This document shows, piece after piece, positions 52,996 through 62,993 of a DNA stretch of 64,000 bases (position 1 is its first letter; each line of letters starts with the position of its first letter). Location: positions 1 through 64,000 of the forward strand of contig NZ_QLLN01000009.1 in assembly GCF_003259375.1 (NCBI RefSeq), given 5' to 3'. The position numbers were made by a program, and so were the translations under genes. This DNA is from Arenibacter echinorum. GTDB lineage: Bacteria; Bacteroidota; Bacteroidia; Flavobacteriales; Flavobacteriaceae. Under the pieces are notes generated by a model. The model had not been told where the DNA came from. It ran no database searches and worked only from the letters and a program-made list of their open reading frames with translations.

Positions 52996-54036
52996 TTACT
53001 TTACAAATTCTATTTTTTGTGGTTCTTCCACGTTTTTACTGTCAAAGAAGCCTTGGTCTGCCATCCACTGGTCACTGTATATCTTACTCATATACCTAGA
53101 ACCATGATCTGGGAAAATAACGACTACATTGCTATTTTCATTAAACTCCCCCATTTCCTCCAGTTGCCTTACGGCTTGCATTACTGCTCCACTAGTATAT
53201 CCAACAAAGAGTCCTTCCGTTCTGGATATCTCCCTGGCCGTATGGGCACTTTCTTCATCGGTAACCTTAATAAATTCATCTATTACCTTGAAATTGGTAG
53301 CCGTAGGTATTAAATTTTTACCCAAACCTTCAATACGGTACGGATAAATTTCCTTACTATCAAATTCACCTGTCTCGTGGTATTTCTTAAGAACGGAACC
53401 ATATGCATCCACACCTATTACACGGATATTCGGATTTTGTTCTTTCAAGTACTTAGCAGTACCGGAAATGGTACCTCCCGTACCACTACAGGCAACTAAA
53501 TGCGTAATATGACCGTTGGTCTGATTCCAAATTTCCGGTCCCGTACTTTTGTAATGGGCCTCGGCATTTAAATCATTAAAATACTGATTGATATAAATAG
53601 ACCCTTCGGTTTCCTCATGAAGTCTCTTGGCCACTTCGTAATATGATCTTGGGTCATCTGCGCTTACGTGTGCAGGGCATACATATACTTTTGCCCCCAT
53701 AGACCTCAGCATATCTATTTTATCCTTGGAAGATTTTGAACTTACCGCCAAGATACATTCATAACCTTTTATGATACTGATCATGGCAATGCTAAAACCA
53801 GTATTTCCCGAAGTGGTTTCTATAATGGTACTCCCCTTCTTTAAAATTCCCCTGCGCTCCGCCTCTTCAATAATATAAAGGGCAATGCGATCTTTGGAAG
53901 AATGTCCTGGATTAAAACCTTCCACCTTAGCGTAAAAATTACCTTCTAAGTTGGCAGCTATTTTATTTAGTTTGATTAATGGGGTGTTTCCTACAAGTTC
54001 TAGGAGGTTGTTATAAGCGTTTATCTTATGTTCCAT
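52996..54036 (-). CDS. Cysteine-synthase-family PLP enzyme, probable cysteate synthase
   Basis: 346 residues, fold type [19 protein letters not shown], the PLP Lys in [21 protein letters not shown] (usually NPGGSVKDR; the change GGSV to GHSS is notable), [13 protein letters not shown], the phosphate loop [16 protein letters not shown], and [11 protein letters not shown] are all visible. It resembles cystathionine beta-synthase/cysteine synthase but lacks the CBS regulatory domains. In capnine-producing Bacteroidota a related enzyme makes L-cysteate from a serine derivative and sulfite, and its gene accompanies the acyltransferase gene, as here. A role as ordinary cysteine synthase or CBS is possible. 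A TAATTTTG -7 box lies at 54104-54097. Confidence 0.85.
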   Translation of the reverse strand: MEHKINAYNNLLELVGNTPLIKLNKIAANLEGNFYAKVEGFNPGHSSKDRIALYIIEEAERRGILKKGSTIIETTSGNTGFSIAMISIIKGYECILAVSSKSSKDKIDMLRSMGAKVYVCPAHVSADDPRSYYEVAKRLHEETEGSIYINQYFNDLNAEAHYKSTGPEIWNQTNGHITHLVACSGTGGTISGTAKYLKEQNPNIRVIGVDAYGSVLKKYHETGEFDSKEIYPYRIEGLGKNLIPTATNFKVIDEFIKVTDEESAHTAREISRTEGLFVGYTSGAVMQAVRQLEEMGEFNENSNVVVIFPDHGSRYMSKIYSDQWMADQGFFDSKNVEEPQKIEFVK

Positions 54037-54118
54037 AAACAGTTTCTAGGTTTAGAACTTATCGACATCTTTTAATTTATGTCAATATTGATAGGACAAA
54101 ATTAGTCTTTTTTTTTGA

Positions 54119-56179
54119 TTATCGAATTTTATGCTCTAAATCTAACAAAAATGCATATTCTTTTGCCACCTCTTTTAAGGATTCAAATCGGCCAGAAGCA
54201 CCACCATGACCTGCATCCATATTAATATTGAACAACAATAAATTATTGTCCATTTTGTACTCTCTAAGTTTGGCAACCCATTTGGCAGGCTCAAAATATT
54301 GCACTTGGGAATCGTGAAATCCTGTAACAACCAGCATATTTGGCTGTACTTGTCGCGATACATTGTCATATGGCGAATATGATTTCATATAGTCATAGTA
54401 TTCCTTTTCGTTTGGATTGCCCCATTCATCATATTCCCCTGTGGTCAAAGGAATAGTATCATCCAACATGGTAGTAAGCACATCTACAAACGGAACAGCT
54501 GCAATTACCCCGTGATATATTTCAGGGCACAGATTTACTATAGCCCCCATCAAAAGTCCCCCTGCCGAACCTCCAGATGCATAGAGATGTTCCGGACTGG
54601 TAAACTTTTTTTCAATCAGAAATTTGGAACAATCAATAAAATCGGTAAACGTATTGATCTTGTTCAGCAACCTTCCCTCCTCATACCATTTACGGCCCAG
54701 ATATTCCCCGCCGCGCACATGGGCTATGGCATAAATAAAACCTCTGTCCAACAGACTTAACCGTACTGTGGAAAAATAGGGATCTATAGTATGGCCGTAG
54801 GACCCGTAGGCGTATTGCAATAACGGACTGGAACCGTCCAACTTGGTGTTTTTGTGATAGACCAAAGAGATAGGAACTTTTTTACCATCTCTGGCCGGGG
54901 CCCAAATTCGTTCTGAAATATAGTTTTCCTTATCGAATTTTCCACCCAATACCTCTTGTTCCTTTTTTATTTTCTTTTCCCTTGTCCTCATGTTGAAATC
55001 TATGATGGAACTGGGCGTTGTCATAGAGTTATATCCATATCTTAAAATTTCGGTGTCAAAATCCGGATTGGTACCCACATAGGCCGTATAAGTCTCATTG
55101 TCAAAGGGCAAATAATAGCTTTCCCCGGTATCCCATCGCACAATCTTCAATTTATTCAAACCATTCTCCCGTTCGGACAAAACATAATACTCATTGAACA
55201 TTTCAATATCTTCTAGCAATACTTCTTCCCTGTGCGGAATAAAATCCACCCAATGTTCGGATTCGGTATGATCTTCAGGGGTCGTCATCAATTTAAAATT
55301 GGTTGCCCCCTCAATATTGGTAAGAATGTAAAAATTGTCTTCGTAATGCGTTAAGGAATACTCCATGCCCCTAACTCTTTTGGAAAACACATGAAACTTT
55401 CCATTAGGGTCATCCGCCCTTAAAATTTGAAATTCAGTGGTCAAGGTACTGGAAGAACCAATAACTATAAATTCTTTGGATTTGGTTTTGTAAACAAAGG
55501 TGGTAAAGGTTTCGTCGTCCTCGTGAAAAACCAGTTCATCTTCTTCGGGGGATGTTCCCAATATATGCCTATAAATATTATTGGACCTTAGGGTAACAGG
55601 ATCTTTCTTGGTATAGAACAGGGTCTTATTGTCATTGGCCCAAACCGCGCTGCCAGTGGTGTTCTCTATTTTATCCCCATAAATCTCCTGAGTATGCAAA
55701 TTTTTTATTTGTAGGGTGTACTGCCTACGCGAAACAGTATCCACTCCAAAGGCGGCCAGTTCGTTATTGGGGCTAATGGACAGGCCTCCTAGGTTAAAAT
55801 AATCCAAACCCTTCGCCATAAGGTTGCAGTTGAACATTATTTCCTCTTCGGCATCCTCTTTTTCAAATCTTCTGGTAAAAATGGGATACTCTTTTCCCAC
55901 CTCATATCTGGTAGCATACCAGTAGCCATTGAACTTGTAGGGCACGGAAGAATCATCTTCCTTTATCCTGGACTTCATTTCCAAGAACAAGCTGTCTTTA
56001 AGCTCTTGGGTATGGGCTGTCATTGAAGCGTAGTATGCGTTTTCCTGTTCCAAAAAAGCAATGACTTCCGGATTTTCCCTTTCGTTCAACCAATAGTAAT
56101 CATCTATTCGTATATCCTTGTGCTTTATTAATTGCTTCTCAATCTTTTTTGCACTTGGTGCTTTTAATTCCCGCTGCAT
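54119..56179 (-). CDS. ptrB: S9 family prolyl oligopeptidase, oligopeptidase B type
   Basis: 686 residues from ATG 56179 (MQRELKAPSAKKIEKQL); ten extra upstream codons are open but do not match the family. An N-terminal beta-propeller (about residues 70-400) opens with IRIDDYYWLNERENPEVIAFLEQEN, the oligopeptidase B hallmark. The C-terminal alpha/beta-hydrolase domain has Ser in ASGGSAGGLLMGAIVN (about residue 535), Asp in VTGFHDSQVQYFEPAKW and His in DAGHGGASGRF. It cleaves oligopeptides after basic residues. No signal peptide, so probably cytosolic. Confidence 0.93.
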   Translation of the reverse strand: MQRELKAPSAKKIEKQLIKHKDIRIDDYYWLNERENPEVIAFLEQENAYYASMTAHTQELKDSLFLEMKSRIKEDDSSVPYKFNGYWYATRYEVGKEYPIFTRRFEKEDAEEEIMFNCNLMAKGLDYFNLGGLSISPNNELAAFGVDTVSRRQYTLQIKNLHTQEIYGDKIENTTGSAVWANDNKTLFYTKKDPVTLRSNNIYRHILGTSPEEDELVFHEDDETFTTFVYKTKSKEFIVIGSSSTLTTEFQILRADDPNGKFHVFSKRVRGMEYSLTHYEDNFYILTNIEGATNFKLMTTPEDHTESEHWVDFIPHREEVLLEDIEMFNEYYVLSERENGLNKLKIVRWDTGESYYLPFDNETYTAYVGTNPDFDTEILRYGYNSMTTPSSIIDFNMRTREKKIKKEQEVLGGKFDKENYISERIWAPARDGKKVPISLVYHKNTKLDGSSPLLQYAYGSYGHTIDPYFSTVRLSLLDRGFIYAIAHVRGGEYLGRKWYEEGRLLNKINTFTDFIDCSKFLIEKKFTSPEHLYASGGSAGGLLMGAIVNLCPEIYHGVIAAVPFVDVLTTMLDDTIPLTTGEYDEWGNPNEKEYYDYMKSYSPYDNVSRQVQPNMLVVTGFHDSQVQYFEPAKWVAKLREYKMDNNLLLFNINMDAGHGGASGRFESLKEVAKEYAFLLDLEHKIR

Positions 56180-56370
56180 GAGTGTGGTATATTTTATAAG
56201 AAACCGCAAAAATAATATTTAAATGCAATCGACCTGTTTAAATGTGTGGTTTATCTTTTATTATAATATCTGCCCGTCAAGGTATCCAAGCGAATAACTG
56301 TCATCTTAAATCCCAATAAATCCCGTTCATTTTATTAATTTTGACAAAAGAATTTTTTAAATCTATAATT

Positions 56371-56697
56371 ATGTTTGGAGATATGATGGGCATGTTGGGA
56401 AAATTGAAGGAAACCCAAGAAAAAGTAAAGGCCACCAAAGAAAGAATGAATACTGTAATACTTGATGAGCAATCTCCGGATCAATTGCTCAAGGTGAGTA
56501 TAACGGCCAATAGAACAATTAAATCCATTACCATAGATGATAGTCTTTTGCAGGACAAGGATCAGCTGGAAGATTATTTGATCCTGACCCTGAACAAGGC
56601 TATAGAAAAGGCCACAACTATAAATGAGAACGAATTGGCCGCAGTTGCCAAGGAAGGAATGCCCAACATTCCTGGAATGGATTCGTTTTTAAAATAA
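56371..56697 (+). CDS. YbaB/EbfC nucleoid-associated protein
   Basis: 108 residues from ATG 56371. A TTG ten codons upstream is ruled out because it overlaps the -7 box TAATTTTG (56336-56343). The family pattern is [26 protein letters not shown] (N-terminal helix), then a small beta sheet ([20 protein letters not shown]) and a C-terminal helix ending [11 protein letters not shown]. YbaB proteins bind DNA as dimers and modulate expression; they often sit with dnaX and recR, which are not here. It is followed by a thioredoxin-like gene 45 nt later. Confidence 0.9.
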   Translation: MFGDMMGMLGKLKETQEKVKATKERMNTVILDEQSPDQLLKVSITANRTIKSITIDDSLLQDKDQLEDYLILTLNKAIEKATTINENELAAVAKEGMPNIPGMDSFLK

Positions 56698-56742
56698 ATT
56701 TCAGTAAGTTTAGCAGAGCCTTTTTAATAAAAACTTATAATA

Positions 56743-57201
56743 ATGAAGATTTTTTTCTTGCTACTTCTGTTTCCATTCCTTGTAAATGCGCAAAATAATA
56801 GTGGTGATATCAATGAAACGAATTGGCTGACCAATTACGCCAATGCCAAAGAAGTGGCAAAAAAAACCAATTCCAACATTCTCATGTATTTTACGGGCAG
56901 TGATTGGTGCTCGCCCTGTAAGGCTTTAAAAAAAGACCTTTTCGACACCAGTCAATTTAAGGAAGTGGCCAAGGACTATGTGCTCCTGTATGTGGATCTC
57001 CCCAGAAAAAAAGAACTTCTCAGCGCCGAAGAAATGAAACAGAACAAGGCTCTGCTATCACAATGGAACAAAAAGGGCATTTTTCCATTGATAAGCTTGG
57101 TCAACACCGAAGAAAAAGAAGTGGCCTCATTGTCCGGTTATGGGTCCAAAGTGGATGTGGAAAAGTATTTGGATTTTCTTAGAAGGAACAGAAAAATGTA
57201 A
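56743..57201 (+). CDS. Secreted thioredoxin-family protein
   Basis: 152 residues. Signal peptide MKIFFLLLLFPFLVNAQ (cut about residue 17). The thioredoxin active site is YFTGSDWCSPCKALKKDLF (CxxC at about residues 53-56, sequence CSPC), with the cis-Pro region FPLISLVNTEEKEV. It resembles DsbD-gamma / thioredoxin_7 type periplasmic proteins. It probably reduces or shuffles disulfides in the periplasm. Likely cotranscribed with ybaB. Confidence 0.9.
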   Translation: MKIFFLLLLFPFLVNAQNNSGDINETNWLTNYANAKEVAKKTNSNILMYFTGSDWCSPCKALKKDLFDTSQFKEVAKDYVLLYVDLPRKKELLSAEEMKQNKALLSQWNKKGIFPLISLVNTEEKEVASLSGYGSKVDVEKYLDFLRRNRKM

Positions 57202-57444
57202 TTTCAATCCCAAGGAGCTCCCTCTTTTTCAAATTATTTTACGATTCTTTTTTTCAATAATTAAACCCAGTGTTTAACTGTGGCGTTGCCATTTCTTTGG
57301 CAATAGCCAAATCTCCTATTTCTGCCCAGAAAAATGCATATTCCTCATAACCACAAAGGGGGTATTCACATAAAATTCATTATAATTGTAAGGGCATTTT
57401 TATTAGCCGCAAAACCTTTATTAACAATTACAAAATTCTCCTTT

Positions 57445-58659
57445 ATGTTGACGGACAATTATTTTAAGACCTATCCGGACGAAAATGGTTTTTTCAAAGA
57501 ATACGGTGGATCCTTTATCCCGCCCTTTCTGGAAGAGGAAATGAAAAAAATCACGGACGCTTATTATTCCATAAGCAAATCGCATAATTTTATTTCGGAA
57601 CTGCGAAGTATTCGCAAACACTATCAAGGCAGGCCAACGCCCGTTTATTATTGCAACAGGCTCTCCGAAAAATATGGAGGAAGAATATACCTTAAACGTG
57701 AGGATCTGAACCATACCGGGGCACATAAACTCAACCATTGTATGGGAGAGGCGCTTTTGGCAAAACATTTGGGCAAAAAGAAACTAATTGCTGAAACAGG
57801 GGCAGGACAACACGGAGTTGCCTTGGCAACTGCAGCCGCCTATTTTGGATTGGAATGTGAGATTCATATGGGAGAAGTGGATATTGCCAAAGAACATCCC
57901 AATGTGGTTCGGATGAAAATCCTTGGAGCAAAGGTAGTACCTGTTTCCCATGGCTTGAAAACTTTGAAAGAAGCTGTGGATTCTGCTTTTGAGGCATATT
58001 TAAAAGACCCTATAACCACCATTTACTGCATTGGCTCTGTGGTCGGCCCACACCCCTTTCCCATGATGGTACGGGATTTCCAACGTGTGGTCGGTATAGA
58101 GGCCAAAGAGCAGTTTTTTGAAATGACGGGAGAATTGCCGGACAAGGTAGTAGCCTGTGTGGGCGGGGGAAGTAATGCCATGGGAATATTCTCCTCCTTT
58201 TTAGCGGAACCGGAATGTACCTTATACGGAGTAGAACCCGGTGGCCGCTCTATGGAATATGGCGAACATGCCGCTACAATGACCTTGGGCAGTCCAGGAA
58301 TCATCCATGGATTTAAATGTTATATGTTGAAGGACGATAAAGGAGAACCTGGAGCAGTGCATTCCGTTGCCAGTGGTTTGGATTATCCAGGAGTTGGTCC
58401 GGAACACAGTATGCTAAAGGATCTTAAAAAAGTAACCTATGACGTAGTTTCGGATCAGGAAACAGTGGATGCTTTTTATGAATTAAGTCGCTTGGAAGGT
58501 ATTATCCCTGCTTTGGAAAGTGCCCATGCAGTGGCATATGCCATAAAATTGGCACAACAAGATCCACGTTCCTCCATTTTGGTCAATTTAAGTGGTAGAG
58601 GGGATAAGGACTTAGATTATGTGGTAGATACCTACGGGCTACCTGAAGATGGGAAATAA
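57445..58659 (+). CDS. trpB: Tryptophan synthase beta chain, stand-alone copy
   Basis: 404 residues from ATG 57445 ([15 protein letters not shown]); 37 open upstream codons are hydrophobic and do not match the family, so that longer start is rejected. [14 protein letters not shown], the PLP Lys in [20 protein letters not shown] (usually GAHKTNQ), the catalytic Glu in [13 protein letters not shown], the phosphate loop [12 protein letters not shown] and [15 protein letters not shown] are all in place. It makes tryptophan from indole and serine. No trpA or other trp gene is nearby, so it may salvage indole or use another nucleophile. It ends at a hairpin terminator. Confidence 0.9.
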   Translation: MLTDNYFKTYPDENGFFKEYGGSFIPPFLEEEMKKITDAYYSISKSHNFISELRSIRKHYQGRPTPVYYCNRLSEKYGGRIYLKREDLNHTGAHKLNHCMGEALLAKHLGKKKLIAETGAGQHGVALATAAAYFGLECEIHMGEVDIAKEHPNVVRMKILGAKVVPVSHGLKTLKEAVDSAFEAYLKDPITTIYCIGSVVGPHPFPMMVRDFQRVVGIEAKEQFFEMTGELPDKVVACVGGGSNAMGIFSSFLAEPECTLYGVEPGGRSMEYGEHAATMTLGSPGIIHGFKCYMLKDDKGEPGAVHSVASGLDYPGVGPEHSMLKDLKKVTYDVVSDQETVDAFYELSRLEGIIPALESAHAVAYAIKLAQQDPRSSILVNLSGRGDKDLDYVVDTYGLPEDGK

Positions 58660-58961
58660 TTTTTAAAACCTACATGAAGGGGTGTCCAAGAGCTAAAATT
58701 TGAGGCTATTTGGACGCCTTTTTAAATGGCAAGCTTCCCCGTTGTTCATCATCTTATAATGGCTACCTAAAATATAAGCTTTCTATACCATTACACTCCT
58801 AGCCCAGCTATGTACGAACTCCTATATAGAGAGACCTGCACTAATGGTCTTTAACCATATACAGGGCCATTTTTGAGTAAACGGAAATTTATCTAGATAA
58901 GATTGTTAATCTTAAAGATTCACATTTTTTTGTGTAACTTTAAAAAAAGTTGCCGTAGGCT
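58660..58961. other. Gap between trpB and the YegP-like gene
   Basis: About 300 bp. Beyond the terminator at 58681-58723 it holds no open frame I can support. A near-consensus -7 box, TAACTTTA at about 58935, precedes the next ATG by about 20 nt. Confidence 0.5.
58681..58723 (+). terminator. Terminator after trpB
   Basis: GGTGTCCAA and TTGGACGCC pair over 9 bp with one G-U, loop about 20 nt, followed by TTTTT. Confidence 0.75.
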
Positions 58962-59285
58962 ATGCTAAAAATAAAAAAGGAATCGGATACCACATATACC
59001 TTTAGTCTGCAGTCGGAAAGTGGACAGACACTTCTGAATAGTATACCCTTCATTAATAGGGAGGAGATTGACAAGACCATTGCCAATCTTAAGGTGCTAA
59101 TTGGGCAATCTTCGGTTTTTGAACGCAAGACCGACTATAATGGCAAATTTCTTTTTATTCTTAAGAACAGTGAAGGAAAAGTTTTAGGCAACTCCATGCT
59201 CTATAACTCCGAAGCCGGAATGGAAAACGGCATAAAGAATCTCAAAACCAGCATTTCCTTATTACCCGATGCCATTGGCCTATAA
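58962..59285 (+). CDS. YegP / DUF1508 family protein
   Basis: 107 residues made of two roughly 50-residue repeats: YTFSLQSESGQTLLNSIPFINREEIDKTIANLK and KFLFILKNSEGKVLGNSMLYNSEAGMENGIKNLK. The pattern F-x-L-x-x-x-x-G-x-x-L-x-x-S is the DUF1508 signature. A small cytosolic protein of unknown role. Its last 6 nt overlap the convergent threonine aldolase gene. Confidence 0.9.
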   Translation: MLKIKKESDTTYTFSLQSESGQTLLNSIPFINREEIDKTIANLKVLIGQSSVFERKTDYNGKFLFILKNSEGKVLGNSMLYNSEAGMENGIKNLKTSISLLPDAIGL

Positions 59286-60302
59286 TTTTGGAAGAATCTC
59301 CAAAAAAACCTCGTGCATTTCATTGGTATAATCCATATGGGTAACGATGCGCAGTTTATTTTGGCCCATCCCTATGATTTGAATATTCCTTTTGTTCAGT
59401 TTAGCCAAAAACTCATCAGGGGACATGTGCTTTTCATCTATTTCAAAAATTACAATATTGGTTTCTGTAGGCTCTACCTTTTTAATGTAGGGCAACCCGT
59501 TTAGCAATACACTTATTTCCTTGGCCTTCCTATGGTCTTCCGCCAATCTTTCCCTGTTGTTTTCCAATGCGTAAATTCCCGCTGCCGCAAGGTAGCCTGC
59601 CTGCCGCATGCCACCTCCAAGCACCTTCCTCACTCTTAGCGCTTTGTCTATATGCTCTTTGTTACCCAACAAAACGGAACCTATGGGACAGCCCAGCCCT
59701 TTGCTTAAACAAACACTTATGGTATGGAACAAAGTTCCGTAATCCAAGGCCGATTCATTTTTGGCAACAAGGGCATTCCAAAGTCGGGCACCATCCAAAT
59801 GATATTTTAAATGATGCTCGTCACAAACCTTTCTTATTGCCTTCAATTCCTCCAGGTCCCAACAGGCCCCTCCGCCCTTATTGGTAGTATTTTCTATACA
59901 TACCAGCGAGGTTAACGGGCTATGATAAAAGTCGGGTGGGTTTATTACTTCCTCTACTTGACCTGCAGTCATCATTCCTCTTTGGCCGTCTACCAATCTA
60001 CAGGAAACACCACTGTTAAAACTCACCCCTCCCCCTTCATAATTATAAACATGGGCATACTTATCACATATTAATTGCTCCCCTGGCTGGGTGTGCAATT
60101 TAATAGCCGTCTGATTGGCCATGGTACCACTTGGAAAAAACAAGGCCGCTTCCATCCCGAACAACTTCGCCATCATTTCTTCCAGCTTGTTGACAGTTGG
60201 ATCATTTTTAAAAACATCATCGCCTACTTCAGCCTGCATCATCGCATTCAACATTGCAGGAGTAGGTTTTGTGACGGTATCGCTGATAAGATTTATCTGC
60301 AT
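59280..60302 (-). CDS. ltaE: Low-specificity L-threonine aldolase
   Basis: 340 residues, PLP fold type I. NLISDTVTKPTPAMLNAMMQAEVGDDVF at the N-terminus, FFPSGTMANQTAIKLH, YHLDGARLWNALVA (Asp-Gly-Ala-Arg) and SVCLSKGLGCPIGSVLLG with the PLP Lys (about residue 197) match the family throughout. It cleaves threonine and allo-threonine to glycine and acetaldehyde. Single gene; convergent with yegP-like gene. Confidence 0.95.
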   Translation of the reverse strand: MQINLISDTVTKPTPAMLNAMMQAEVGDDVFKNDPTVNKLEEMMAKLFGMEAALFFPSGTMANQTAIKLHTQPGEQLICDKYAHVYNYEGGGVSFNSGVSCRLVDGQRGMMTAGQVEEVINPPDFYHSPLTSLVCIENTTNKGGGACWDLEELKAIRKVCDEHHLKYHLDGARLWNALVAKNESALDYGTLFHTISVCLSKGLGCPIGSVLLGNKEHIDKALRVRKVLGGGMRQAGYLAAAGIYALENNRERLAEDHRKAKEISVLLNGLPYIKKVEPTETNIVIFEIDEKHMSPDEFLAKLNKRNIQIIGMGQNKLRIVTHMDYTNEMHEVFLEILPKL

Positions 60303-60527
60303 ATGGAATAAGAGTTATATTAAAAAACAGACGGTTTTAATAAACCGAGTAGCCAAATTTATGCAAAACAACAATAACATTCCCAAGAAGGAAAATTTTC
60401 ACTCAGGATAAATAATTTTCAATAATATTTTCCATTAATTTTTCAACAATAGATAATTCTAGGGGTAAATTATATTTATAATTCCCGAAAGTTCCATAAA
60501 TGAGTTATCTTGAAAGAAAATAGGCGT

Positions 60528-61994
60528 ATGAACTCGGAAGTAAACAAAACTATATTTTCATCGTACAACAAAAATGCCCAACTTTTTGATGAAGTCTTTG
60601 ATTCCAATGGAGTTGCCAAAAATGTTTATCAAAAATTATTGGAATTGTACGGGAATCATTCCATACAGGATTATGTGCAGTTGAACAATAAGGCCAAAGC
60701 CTCTTTTTTTAACCAAGGGATAACTTTTCAGGTCTATGACAATAAAGTGACCCAAGAAAAGATATTTCCTTTTGATCTTTTTCCCAGAATTATAGATGAA
60801 GATGAATGGGAAATCATTGAAAAAGGAGCTATTCAGCGCAGTAAGGCCTTGAACCTGTTTTTATGGGACATTTATCACGATAAAAAAATAATCAAGGATG
60901 GGATAGTCCCATTAGACCTTATAACTTCCTCTGCGAACTATTTACATCAAATGATAGGTGTGGATCCACCAGGTGGCATTTACAATCACATATCGGGTAC
61001 AGATATCATTAAACACTCTGACGGAAACTATTATGTGCTTGAAGACAATATTAGATGTCCCTCCGGTGTGAGCTACGTTATTTGCAATCGCACCGCCTTA
61101 AAGAGAGCTCTTTTTGGTGTTTTCAACCACTACAAAACCCATTCGGTAACCAATTACGCGGAAAACCTATTGGAGATTCTGGAAAGTGTAAAACCAAAAG
61201 GGGTGGATGTTCCAAATTGTGTAGTACTTACCCCCGGGATGTACAATTCTGCCTTTTATGAACATTCCTATCTAGCTAAGGCTATGGGTGTAGAATTGGT
61301 AGAAGGTAGGGATCTGTTCGTTGAGAACGATTTTGTTTACATGAAGACTATTCGAGGCCCTATAAAAGTTGATGTAATTTACCGCCGTGTAGATGACTTA
61401 TACATGGACCCTTTAGTGTTCAAACCCGAGTCGGCACTTGGAGTACCTGGTCTTTTTGCTGCCTATAGAAAGGGTAACGTTTGCTTGGCCAATGCGCCTG
61501 GAACAGGTGTAGCTGATGATAAGGCCATTTACACCTATATGCCCCAGATCATTAAATATTATTTGGACGAGACCCCAATTCTAAATAATGTCCACACCTA
61601 TCACTGTAGCAGGCCGGACGAGCTGAAATATGTATTGGAACATATACATGAACTAGTTATAAAACCTGTGGACGAAGCAGGTGGTTATGGCATTTCTATT
61701 GGTAACCGACTCACTAAGGATGAAATAAAGGTAGTCCAGGATGAGATTAAGGAAAATCCAAGAAAATATATTGCGCAGCCCATAATGTCCTTATCCGTGC
61801 ATCCTACCTATATAGAGGACACCGAATCCTTTGAACAACGACATGTGGACCTAAGAACCTTTACACTTTTAGGGCATGAAAAGAAATTTGTCCTTAAGGG
61901 AGGACTCTCAAGGGTAGCATTAAAAAGAGGTAACCTAATTGTAAATTCCTCACAAGGCGGGGGCTCAAAGGACACCTGGGTATTAAAAAAATAA
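60528..61994 (+). CDS. Circularly permuted type 2 ATP-grasp protein
   Basis: 488 residues from ATG 60528; a TTG six codons upstream is less likely. Blocks: IDEDEWEIIEKGAIQRSKALNLFLWDIYHDKKI, GVDPPGGIYNHISGTDIIKHSDGNYYVLEDNIRCPSGVSYVICNR (about residues 140-190), YRRVDDLYMDPLVF, and VIKPVDEAGGYGISIGNRLTKDE (about residues 380-405) with the ATP-grasp Lys and Gly-rich loop. These ligases are predicted to form amide bonds in an uncharacterised peptide or peptide-tag product. It is the first gene of the ATP-grasp / alpha-E / transglutaminase operon described computationally by Aravind and colleagues. Confidence 0.92.
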   Translation: MNSEVNKTIFSSYNKNAQLFDEVFDSNGVAKNVYQKLLELYGNHSIQDYVQLNNKAKASFFNQGITFQVYDNKVTQEKIFPFDLFPRIIDEDEWEIIEKGAIQRSKALNLFLWDIYHDKKIIKDGIVPLDLITSSANYLHQMIGVDPPGGIYNHISGTDIIKHSDGNYYVLEDNIRCPSGVSYVICNRTALKRALFGVFNHYKTHSVTNYAENLLEILESVKPKGVDVPNCVVLTPGMYNSAFYEHSYLAKAMGVELVEGRDLFVENDFVYMKTIRGPIKVDVIYRRVDDLYMDPLVFKPESALGVPGLFAAYRKGNVCLANAPGTGVADDKAIYTYMPQIIKYYLDETPILNNVHTYHCSRPDELKYVLEHIHELVIKPVDEAGGYGISIGNRLTKDEIKVVQDEIKENPRKYIAQPIMSLSVHPTYIEDTESFEQRHVDLRTFTLLGHEKKFVLKGGLSRVALKRGNLIVNSSQGGGSKDTWVLKK

Positions 61995-62003
61995 AACAAT
62001 CTT

Positions 62004-62951
62004 ATGTTAGCAAGAGTTGCCAATAACCTTTTTTGGATGGGGCGTTATATTGAACGTGCCGAACATGTTGCCAGATACCTGAACGTAAATTATTTTTCGT
62101 CTTTGGATGCTCCTAACGAGCTCTCCCAATCCAGACAATTTGTACTGCGTTCCATGATGTTCCTAGTAGGAGAACCTATAGCGGACGATTCCATTATTCT
62201 TAAAGAAGAAGACATTCTATACAATATTGGCCTAAACCCGGTTATACCATATTCTGTTATCAACAATGTAAAAAGTGCCAGAGAGAACGCCAACAGTGCC
62301 AGGGACCTTATTTCTACGGAATTGTACGAATCCATCAACAAATTCTATCATTTTGTAGTCAATTATTCTGTAGAGGATTTTACAAAAAAGGGGTTATACG
62401 ATTTTACCGTAAATGTCACTGAAATGACAGCCATTTTAAGAGGCAAAATACGGGGTACCCTTTTGCACGATGAGGTATATGCCATCATCATGCTTGGTAT
62501 AAATCTAGAAAGGGCCACGCAGGTAATCCGAATCATCAACGCGAAATACAATGATGCCGTAAAGGCCAAGGGCAATTATGGGGACGAAATAGGCCATAGC
62601 TTTGAATGGATCACCTTGCTCAAATGTGTGGAATCCTATGATATGATGCGCAGGTATTACAAAAAGACCCCTACGAGTATCTCTACCTTGGAATTTTTGA
62701 TATTAAATCCCGATTGTCCAAGATCGGTCATCAACAGTATCAACCAGGTCCATAAGCACATCAGAGTATTGGATGAATCCAAGACTCCAAACAAAAATTC
62801 CACCGCCTTCTTAATAAGCAAAGTTAAAGGGGAGTATGAATTTAAATATGCCGAGGAAATTGAAGAGGACATTCAAAGCTTCATTGAAAAAATCCTTAAT
62901 AATCTGGTGCAGATTAGCCTTAAAATGGAAAATGAGTTTTTTAACTATTGA
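62004..62951 (+). CDS. Alpha-E domain protein
   Basis: 315 residues, all alpha-helical. Begins MLARVANNLFWMGRYIERAEHVARYLNVNYF, the invariant N-terminus of the alpha-E family (NLFWMGRYxERAE). ENANSARDLISTELYESINKFYHFV and INLERATQVIRIINAKYN are further matches. Function unknown, always beside the circularly permuted ATP-grasp gene; 9 nt separate them here. Confidence 0.95.
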   Translation: MLARVANNLFWMGRYIERAEHVARYLNVNYFSSLDAPNELSQSRQFVLRSMMFLVGEPIADDSIILKEEDILYNIGLNPVIPYSVINNVKSARENANSARDLISTELYESINKFYHFVVNYSVEDFTKKGLYDFTVNVTEMTAILRGKIRGTLLHDEVYAIIMLGINLERATQVIRIINAKYNDAVKAKGNYGDEIGHSFEWITLLKCVESYDMMRRYYKKTPTSISTLEFLILNPDCPRSVINSINQVHKHIRVLDESKTPNKNSTAFLISKVKGEYEFKYAEEIEEDIQSFIEKILNNLVQISLKMENEFFNY

Positions 62952-62993
62952 TGTTAAACCATTGACCTACATTTGCTTTAAGAACTACTATAA

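Noticed and set aside
57286-57306. TTGCCA...TGGCAA inverted repeat before trpB
   Set aside because: Short stem, no T tract and no nearby regulator; not strong enough for an operator or attenuator call.
57334-57444. Longer N-terminus for TrpB from an ATG at 57334
   Set aside because: The added 37 residues are hydrophobic and unrelated to TrpB; the cytosolic enzyme family starts close to the ATG at 57445.
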